Shown: piece after piece, positions 36,447-42,495 of the stretch
How positions within the stretch are numbered: position 1 is the stretch's first letter
How the letters are laid out: every line of letters starts with the position of its first letter
Virus record (IMG/VR): IMGVR_UViG_3300008448_000194
Span: 1-42,495 of that record
Origin: a virus
Direction: 5' to 3' (one strand)
DNA length: 42,495 nucleotides
Made by a program: the position numbers and the translations under genes
The notes under the pieces: generated by a model
The model's database searches: none
The model's input: only the letters and a program-made list of their open reading frames with translations
Told to the model about the DNA's origin: nothing

Positions 36447-39400
36447 ATGGCTGATCTTGAAGCTTTCCGTCCAGTTGATCTTGATAAGCTGGAAGCTCTT
36501 CAAAACCAAGCATTAGACAACAAGAAAAAGCAGCAACAGCTGGAAGTTCAGGCTAAACAACGCCAACAAGCAGCCGCTGCCCAACCTCAACAAGCTCCTG
36601 CCCAACAACCCCAGCAGATCTTTCAAAGCCTGATGCCTCAGATGCAGCCAGGTCAACTTGATGCTGTTGGTAAGTACCTTGAAGAAAACGTCAACATCCC
36701 TCTTCTTGACTTCATTGATAACATCTCTGGAGATAAGAAAAGCGCAGACACTATTGCCAAGGAACGTCAACAACTGCGGACAAAACGCGGCAAGGAAACT
36801 CAGGCAATTGAAAAAGCGCTAGAACAACAAGCTTACTCCAACCCAGTGTCGGCTGCCGCTACGGAAACTATCCGTACTGGTATCGGTGCTGTTGCCAAAC
36901 CCATTGAAGGGATAGCTGATGTTGGTTACCAATGGTACCTAAACAATACTGTTAACAAAGGTAAAAAGTCTTCAGACGAAGGCTATGTTAGAGCATATAC
37001 CGAGCTAACAAAAGCACCAAAAACAGAGCTTGGCCTTGCCGGTGAAAAACTCTTAAGCTTTATTCTTCTGGCCCGTGCCCTGCGTAATGTACCTGGGGCA
37101 AAGCTTGGATCTAAACCAATTCCCGCCGATGTAAAAGGTGTTGCTCGTGTTGGAGCAAAAGCAAGCCGTTTTGTTCAGGAAGGTCTTGTTCCTGGTGCTA
37201 TTGCTGATTTCTTCCTTACGGATGCCAAAGACGGTAACATGTCGGAAGCGGTAAAGGGTCTTGTTCCTGAGGCTTATCGGGAATCTTTTATCTTTGGTCT
37301 ATCCACAGATAAGTATGGAGACCCCTTCCTTAATCGCGTTAAGAGCCTTGGAGAAGGCGCTGTAATGAACCCCATCTTCAACGGTGGTATCGATGCACTT
37401 GCCAAGGGTTATCGGGCTGCTAGGGCCGCCCTGAAGCGTGGTGCTGATCCAGATACTGCCATTAAAGAGGGTCTCGATACAGTTGCTAATGCGTCTGATG
37501 AAAACATCCAACAATCAGCCAAAAACTCCAAAGCAGAAACCGACAATACCGTTAAGGTGCGTACGGAAGAGTTGGATGAACTGGATGAGCAAGAGTTGGA
37601 GCTTAGCCGTAAACTAGCTCAAACCACCGATCCAGACGAAGTTCAACAGCTTGAGTTGGAACTTAATGATCTTAACTACAAACGAGATGATCTCTTAGAC
37701 GACATCGACAACGAGTTGGATCCTACCACCCAGAAGCTGCCGTTTGAGAACACCCGCACTATTAACGCGGAAGACATCAATAGCGTAGCCAAGAATCAAA
37801 TCAACCTTGAGGAAGGCTTCCCTGGTCTTGGCAAGGTTAGTGTTCATGGCGCTTCTGGTTCTGTTATGACGGAATCAGCCATCAAAAGTGCTGGTATTAA
37901 GGATGGTGCACGTAAGATCCTTAACCGCTACTCCAAGGACGTAGATGTTCTCCGTATTTCCAAGGAAAGCGGCATGAGTGTTGGTAAGGTTCTTGATAAC
38001 GCAGCTCGGATCTACCAAGATTTTCTTGATGGTATGCGTCCCTACGATGAGATCTTTACCGGAGATGAAGGAGATCTTGTCAAACGTCTTCTTGGTCAGT
38101 CTGGTGAACTTGTTGTTGGAACCAAACGTGGTACTCTTGGGGCTACTAATGAAACCCTGATCGCAGCTAAAGCCATCATTGCTGACTGGTCTAATGACAT
38201 CTATAAGCTGGCTCAACTGGCAGAAGATGCAGATACCAGTCAAATTGCAGGCTTTAACTTTTATGAGCGCCTGATTGATCGTTATGTTGGTTTGCTTGAG
38301 TTCTACAAGACTGGCACTCAGTTCTTTGGTGGATCTCTCAATAGCTTGAAGCTTAGCATTACTCCTAACATGGAGGCACGCGATGCTGCTCAACTTATGT
38401 CCAGCTTTGAAAGCGAAGACATTCCCGTTACCCTTGCTCGCCTTCGTAAGTTTGCTAAGGAAGCCAAGGATGCCTATCGTCGTGGTGATGCTGAGGGTCT
38501 TGAAAAGCTTCGTACCTTAACCAGGGCTATGGTGCTGTCTGGTGGTGATCCTACCAAGGCTATCAGCTTTGGACAGACTGCTCGTGACATCTGGGGTAAG
38601 GTTCAAACCCGTAACTTCTATAACTCGATTCTGTCTGGTGCCAAGACCATCTTCCGTAACGGTGGTACTGTCTATCGCCTTGTTGAAGGGCCTACTAGCA
38701 TTGCGCTTCGAGGAGCCTTTACAGGTGATGATGCTACATTGCGGGCTGGATTGGCTGGGTACAAAGCAATCATGGGCAGCGCCTCAGAAGCGTTTAAGGT
38801 GGCCAGCAGGACCATCCGTACTGGTATTCCGATTCAGGCAACGCCTAACCGGATTATGCAACAGACGGAAACGCTTGCGCAACTTCAGAACCTGGAAACC
38901 ATTGCTGAAACGGCTACCGAACAACGGATGGTTGGTTACCTGAAATTCCATTACCGCTTTGCAGAAGCCCTGGCTATTCCTGAGCGTCTAATGATGGGCA
39001 TGGATGATTACTTCAAAACCATCCTGGCGCGGCAACGGATTGATGAACTAGCAACCTATCAGGCCTATAAGGAAGATCCGACCAACTGGAAGCGTAACCT
39101 TACCACGTATCTTGACCAATACAAGAACGCCATTGACCCTAACACAGGGGTAATCAAAAGTAAGGCTATTGCTGAATATGCAGACGTGGGTACCTTCCAA
39201 AGTGATCCATGGGAAAATGCCAGTAAGCTTGCTGGATTCATCGATTCCGTTCCCCTTGGTAAGGCTCTGATTCCCTTTATTCGTACCCCCGCAAACATCA
39301 TTAGTTATCAGTTTGAACACCTGCCTTTGACTGCTCGGTTTTCTAAGAACTACCAGTCTGCTATGAAGTCGGGTGATCCACTTCTGGTTGCTGAATACGA

Positions 39401-40505
39401 AGGCCGTCAAGCAATTGGTGTGATGGCAGTAACTGCTGCTGGTGTTATGGCTTCGGCTGGTTTGGTAACGGGTAACATGCCCAGTCACCTCACCGAACCC
39501 GAAGAGCATAAGAGGTGGAAGGAACTTAACATCAAACCTCGTTCTTTGAAGTTTGGAGACAAGTACATCTCCTACAACATGGTTGAGCCCCTCTCTAACA
39601 TCATTGCTGCGGTGTCAGATACAATTCGTGTGTGGCAAACCTATGGCTTGAAGGAAGAGTTTGTGGATCGCTTAAGCACTCAGCTTATCTTTAGTATTGG
39701 TGCTAGCCTTACCGAAAAGAGCTACTTCTCTGGTATTGCCGCTATGGCGGAACTTACCAACGGTGAGAACTGGACAAGCGAAAATGCCATTCGTGGTATG
39801 ATTGGATTCATGAATAACCAAGCAATTGGTTCTGGTTTCCGTCGTGCCATGTCTAATACCTTTGATGAATATATGCGTGAATACTCTGATGAGTTTGATC
39901 GCAGTCTTCAAACGTCTATTCCTGGGTATCGGAACTTCCGCCCCTCCATGATCAGTGTCTTTACCGGGAAACCGATGAAGAATCCGAACGGAGGCTTGTG
40001 GAATGCCAACGTGCCTTTTGAGATTAGCGTTGAAAACAAGGATCCAGTGGTTGACATGTTGCAATCCATTGGATACAAATGGAAAGACGACCTTGATCGT
40101 CACCGCACCGGAATGCCCCTTACTGCTGAGCAAAAAAACTTCATCCGTACTACCATGTTTAATTATGGTTTGCGTGATCAATTAGCAGCAGAAATCGCTA
40201 AGCCGTACTTCAAGGAAGATCTTGATAACTGGAAGAATCGTAGGTTAGGTACCGACAAGAAGTACTTTGATTCTAAGCAACCAAAGGTCTATGAGAATGT
40301 TCAGAATATTTGGAACAAGGCACGTGATTACGCATTTGTAAAGCTTGCCGCCCAGGATGCTGAATTTGCTGGTTCTTTGGAACGCCTTAACAAGAAGAAG
40401 TATCAATTTGAAAGCGGTAACTACGAACTTGATAAGCCGCAAAAGTTCTACTCAACCATGACAAACCAAGAGGCCCAGCGCCTTGAGGAACTTACTAACT
40501 ATTAG
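36447..40505 (+). CDS. Giant internal virion protein (T7 gp16-like)
   Basis: The 1352-residue protein matches T7 gp16 (1318) in size and position and should be ejected to help form the trans-envelope DNA channel. The N-terminus is glutamine-rich (about 28-60), a coiled coil lies near 375-430, and a hydrophobic segment AIGVMAVTAAGVMASAGLV lies near 990. T7 gp16 begins with a lytic transglycosylase domain; I see no such motif here, as is usual in cyanophage versions. The repeat-bearing leader upstream may control its expression. It ends at a TAG just before the fibre gene. Confidence 0.85.
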   Translation: MADLEAFRPVDLDKLEALQNQALDNKKKQQQLEVQAKQRQQAAAAQPQQAPAQQPQQIFQSLMPQMQPGQLDAVGKYLEENVNIPLLDFIDNISGDKKSADTIAKERQQLRTKRGKETQAIEKALEQQAYSNPVSAAATETIRTGIGAVAKPIEGIADVGYQWYLNNTVNKGKKSSDEGYVRAYTELTKAPKTELGLAGEKLLSFILLARALRNVPGAKLGSKPIPADVKGVARVGAKASRFVQEGLVPGAIADFFLTDAKDGNMSEAVKGLVPEAYRESFIFGLSTDKYGDPFLNRVKSLGEGAVMNPIFNGGIDALAKGYRAARAALKRGADPDTAIKEGLDTVANASDENIQQSAKNSKAETDNTVKVRTEELDELDEQELELSRKLAQTTDPDEVQQLELELNDLNYKRDDLLDDIDNELDPTTQKLPFENTRTINAEDINSVAKNQINLEEGFPGLGKVSVHGASGSVMTESAIKSAGIKDGARKILNRYSKDVDVLRISKESGMSVGKVLDNAARIYQDFLDGMRPYDEIFTGDEGDLVKRLLGQSGELVVGTKRGTLGATNETLIAAKAIIADWSNDIYKLAQLAEDADTSQIAGFNFYERLIDRYVGLLEFYKTGTQFFGGSLNSLKLSITPNMEARDAAQLMSSFESEDIPVTLARLRKFAKEAKDAYRRGDAEGLEKLRTLTRAMVLSGGDPTKAISFGQTARDIWGKVQTRNFYNSILSGAKTIFRNGGTVYRLVEGPTSIALRGAFTGDDATLRAGLAGYKAIMGSASEAFKVASRTIRTGIPIQATPNRIMQQTETLAQLQNLETIAETATEQRMVGYLKFHYRFAEALAIPERLMMGMDDYFKTILARQRIDELATYQAYKEDPTNWKRNLTTYLDQYKNAIDPNTGVIKSKAIAEYADVGTFQSDPWENASKLAGFIDSVPLGKALIPFIRTPANIISYQFEHLPLTARFSKNYQSAMKSGDPLLVAEYEGRQAIGVMAVTAAGVMASAGLVTGNMPSHLTEPEEHKRWKELNIKPRSLKFGDKYISYNMVEPLSNIIAAVSDTIRVWQTYGLKEEFVDRLSTQLIFSIGASLTEKSYFSGIAAMAELTNGENWTSENAIRGMIGFMNNQAIGSGFRRAMSNTFDEYMREYSDEFDRSLQTSIPGYRNFRPSMISVFTGKPMKNPNGGLWNANVPFEISVENKDPVVDMLQSIGYKWKDDLDRHRTGMPLTAEQKNFIRTTMFNYGLRDQLAAEIAKPYFKEDLDNWKNRRLGTDKKYFDSKQPKVYENVQNIWNKARDYAFVKLAAQDAEFAGSLERLNKKKYQFESGNYELDKPQKFYSTMTNQEAQRLEELTNY

Positions 40506-40507
40506 TG

Positions 40508-41587
40508 ATGGCAATCACTCAGAATACCTATACGGGTAATGGATCTACGGTTCTTTACTCGTTTGCTTTCCCATATCTTGATACGGCTGACGTTAAGGTT
40601 TCCCTTAATGGAACCGTCACAACTGCATACACCTTTGCCAACGCTACCACCATTCAGTTTAATACCGCTCCAGCTAATGGGGCGGCTATTCGTATCTATC
40701 GGGAAACTGACGATACGGCCCTTCAGGCGGTCTTTTCTCCTGGTTCTTCAATTCGGGCATCTGACCTGAATGATAACTTTGACCAACTGATTTATCTTGG
40801 TCAAGAATCAGACAACGAAGCAGCATCGGCAACAGCAACTGCTAATACTGCCCTTACTAACTCTAACACAGCCATCAGTACGGCCAACAGTGCTGTATCT
40901 ACGGCTAACTCTGCGGTAAGCACAGCTAACACCGCCTCCGCTAATGCTAGTGCTGCTGTGAGCACCGCCAACACGGCATCTACAAATGCAAGTGCGGCTG
41001 TAGCAACGGCCAATACTGCATCAACAAATGCTAGTAATGCGGTAACCACAGCTAACGCAGCCAGTGCAACTGCCACGTCTGCTAATACTACTGCTAATAA
41101 TGCAGCAAGTACAGCAGCAGGTGCAGTTACAACTGCTAATAATGCTCTTAGTACTGCCAATTCTGCAAATACCACGGCCAATGCTGCGTCCGCTACAGCT
41201 ACCAGTGCGGCTTCAGACGCTGCAACCGCTATATCCACGGCTAACGCAGCAACTGCAACTGCTAATGGAATTGCTGCAACCGCAAACCTTGCTCTTAGCA
41301 ATTCAACAGCGGCTGTATCAACGGCAAACACAGCAGATACAAATGCCAATACAGCCGTAATTACTTCGAACCAAGCCATTACTCTTGCTAGCCAAGCAAT
41401 TAGTCTTGGTCAAAAATCTTTCCTTGATCTTTATAATGCTGCGGCTGGCATTGCCGGTTCAAAAATTATCAATCTTGGAAACCTTAGTACCGGATGTGTC
41501 AGTAACTTCTTCACCGGTGAATCTGGCGGCACTGCCGCATACAACTGTGCTATCGGTTGTAGCCTTACCAATCTTGGTGCTCTTTGA
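40508..41587 (+). CDS. Tail fibre with alanine-rich heptad shaft (T7 gp17-like N-terminus)
   Basis: The ATG three bases after the GTG is chosen as the start. Residues 1-105 match the T7 gp17 N-terminal domain that docks to the tail: FAFPYLDTADVKVSLNG, IRIYRETDDT, FSPGSSIRASDLNDNFDQL. Residues about 110-300 are heptads built from A, T, N and S (STANSAV, STANTAS, TNASAAV and so on), consistent with a trimeric coiled-coil shaft. The C-terminal 60 residues (SFLDLYNAAAGIAG, LSTGCVSNFF) contain several cysteines. It has no large receptor-binding domain, so the next gene probably carries the tip. Confidence 0.88.
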   Translation: MAITQNTYTGNGSTVLYSFAFPYLDTADVKVSLNGTVTTAYTFANATTIQFNTAPANGAAIRIYRETDDTALQAVFSPGSSIRASDLNDNFDQLIYLGQESDNEAASATATANTALTNSNTAISTANSAVSTANSAVSTANTASANASAAVSTANTASTNASAAVATANTASTNASNAVTTANAASATATSANTTANNAASTAAGAVTTANNALSTANSANTTANAASATATSAASDAATAISTANAATATANGIAATANLALSNSTAAVSTANTADTNANTAVITSNQAITLASQAISLGQKSFLDLYNAAAGIAGSKIINLGNLSTGCVSNFFTGESGGTAAYNCAIGCSLTNLGAL

Positions 41588-41607
41588 TCTTTTACTAATT
41601 AACGAAA

Positions 41608-42495
41608 ATGGCTGATCAACTTCAACTGCGTGGTGGCACTACTGCTGAGCACGCAACCTTTACTGGTGCCCTTCGTGAGGTCACCGTTGATACTGATAAA
41701 GATACTGTTGTCGTTCATGACAACGCCACGGCAGGTGGTCATCCTCTTGCCAAAGAAAACCTGAGCAACGTTTCGGCTGCTACTGCTGCTACTAAGCTTG
41801 ATGGACAGACTGTTAAGTTTGGGCTTGGAGCTGCTGCAACCCCCAGTGTTACCTTCAATGGTGACCTGAATACTGGCGTCTATAGCCCCGGCGCAGACCA
41901 AGTAGCCATCTCAACTAATGGGTCGGGGAGGTTGTTTGTTGATTCAAGTGGCCGTTTAGGTCTGGGGACGGCAAACCCTGGAACTACTCTTCATCTAAGC
42001 GCATCTTCCCCTCGTTTTCGTCTTGAGGACTCGGATGGTGGATATGCCCACATTGAAGCGGACGGCGGGAACCTTTTTCTTGTCTCAGACAATGCGGCTT
42101 CTCAAGCCAACAGTTTTCTTGCGTTTGGCGTTGACGGATCAGAAAAAGCCCGCATCGACAGCTTCGGCCGCTTAGGTCTGGGGACTAGTAGCCCTTTTGC
42201 TCCGCTACACATTAACACTGCAAGCTCTAATACAACATTTGCAATTACTAGGGGAACGTCGGGCGCAGAATACGGCTACATGATGGCCGGTTCGGACGGA
42301 TCTACTACTCCCGCGCTTAGACTTTTTCCAGTTTCTAATGGCGCACAAGGAAGTGAAGCCGTCCGCATCGACTCCTCAGGCCGTGTAGGGATTGGCACTA
42401 CTAGCCCTAATGCACTTGTTCAAGCATCTGGCGCATCTGCTCCGATTGTTCGCGTTACTGATACTCGGAACACCGTAAACCTAGACTTACAGCCC
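41608..42495 (+). CDS. Repeat-containing tail fibre / structural protein (3' incomplete)
   Basis: The frame from MADQLQLRGGTTAEH stays open to the window end, giving at least 296 residues. After a fibre-type N-terminus (LRGGTTAEHATFTGAL, EVTVDTDKDTVVVHD) there are three copies of a D-S-x-GR-x-G-x-GT-x-x-P motif: DSSGRLGLGTANP, DSFGRLGLGTSSP and DSSGRVGIGTTSP. They are spaced about 72 residues apart. Such repeats occur in distal fibres and host-recognition proteins. It follows the coiled-coil fibre by 20 bases and is probably its partner. Confidence 0.85.
   Translation, partial: MADQLQLRGGTTAEHATFTGALREVTVDTDKDTVVVHDNATAGGHPLAKENLSNVSAATAATKLDGQTVKFGLGAAATPSVTFNGDLNTGVYSPGADQVAISTNGSGRLFVDSSGRLGLGTANPGTTLHLSASSPRFRLEDSDGGYAHIEADGGNLFLVSDNAASQANSFLAFGVDGSEKARIDSFGRLGLGTSSPFAPLHINTASSNTTFAITRGTSGAEYGYMMAGSDGSTTPALRLFPVSNGAQGSEAVRIDSSGRVGIGTTSPNALVQASGASAPIVRVTDTRNTVNLDLQP

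Noticed and set aside
40801-41379. 192-codon minus-strand frame rich in Ala, Val and Leu
   Set aside because: It is the reverse reading of the Ala/Thr/Asn fibre repeats and has no independent support.
40820-41400. CRISPR array or tandem DNA repeat
   Set aside because: The periodicity is 21 nt, degenerate and in frame, i.e. protein heptads; there are no spacers or constant repeats.

Overview
The window is most of the genome of a T7-like (autographivirus-type) podovirus of cyanobacteria, with every supported gene on the + strand. The T7 core is present in T7 order: single-subunit RNA polymerase, ssDNA-binding protein, endonuclease I, primase-helicase, DNA polymerase, 5'-3' exonuclease, portal, scaffold, capsid, two tail tube proteins, internal core proteins, tail fibre. 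The host assignment rests on the cyanopodovirus-type gene content: an integrase, ThyX, a compact ribonucleotide reductase pair, a MazG-like pyrophosphohydrolase, and a late operon with a giant gp16-like protein. I see no psbA, hli or talC, and no tRNA gene.

Layout. 1-1140: end of an upstream gene, a tiny acidic protein, and a tyrosine integrase behind its own strong sigma70-type promoter. 1144-2656: a small conserved phage protein, a holin-like protein and a two-domain endolysin (C39 peptidase plus glucosaminidase). 2658-5100: a terminase-small-subunit-like protein, an HNH nuclease and several very small lysine-rich proteins. 5191-5487: an RlpA-like protein between two hairpins. 5549-7297: terminase large subunit. 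7298-7820: a 523-nt non-coding stretch dense in hairpins. 7821-9066: GIY-YIG nuclease, ThyX and a membrane protein, ending in a terminator. 9117-9433: a second non-coding stretch with GCGTG repeats, an AT-rich tract, an operator-like palindrome and an early promoter. 9571-11507: first early operon, ending in a second RlpA-like gene and a terminator. 11614-13301: second early operon behind a perfect consensus promoter, running into the RNA polymerase gene. 13301-21538: replication genes. 21499-24924: nucleotide metabolism. 25116-41587: virion genes, with a terminator directly after the capsid gene. 41608 to the end: an incomplete repeat-bearing fibre gene.

How it works together. Host RNA polymerase should read the int promoter and the two early promoters. 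The second early operon yields the phage RNA polymerase, which should then transcribe the replication and virion genes. ThyX, the RNR pair, a gp1.7/DUF3310-like protein and the MazG-like protein would supply dNTPs. Many genes overlap as ATGA, TAATG or GTGA, so translational coupling is likely widespread.

The most unusual points are the hairpin-rich 7298-7820 segment next to a homing-type nuclease; an RNR beta subunit with all metal ligands but leucine at the tyrosyl-radical position; two RlpA-like proteins in one phage; a nearly identical promoter at int and at the early region; and an integrase with no recognisable repressor. All calls come from reading the sequence by eye; no database search or folding software was used.
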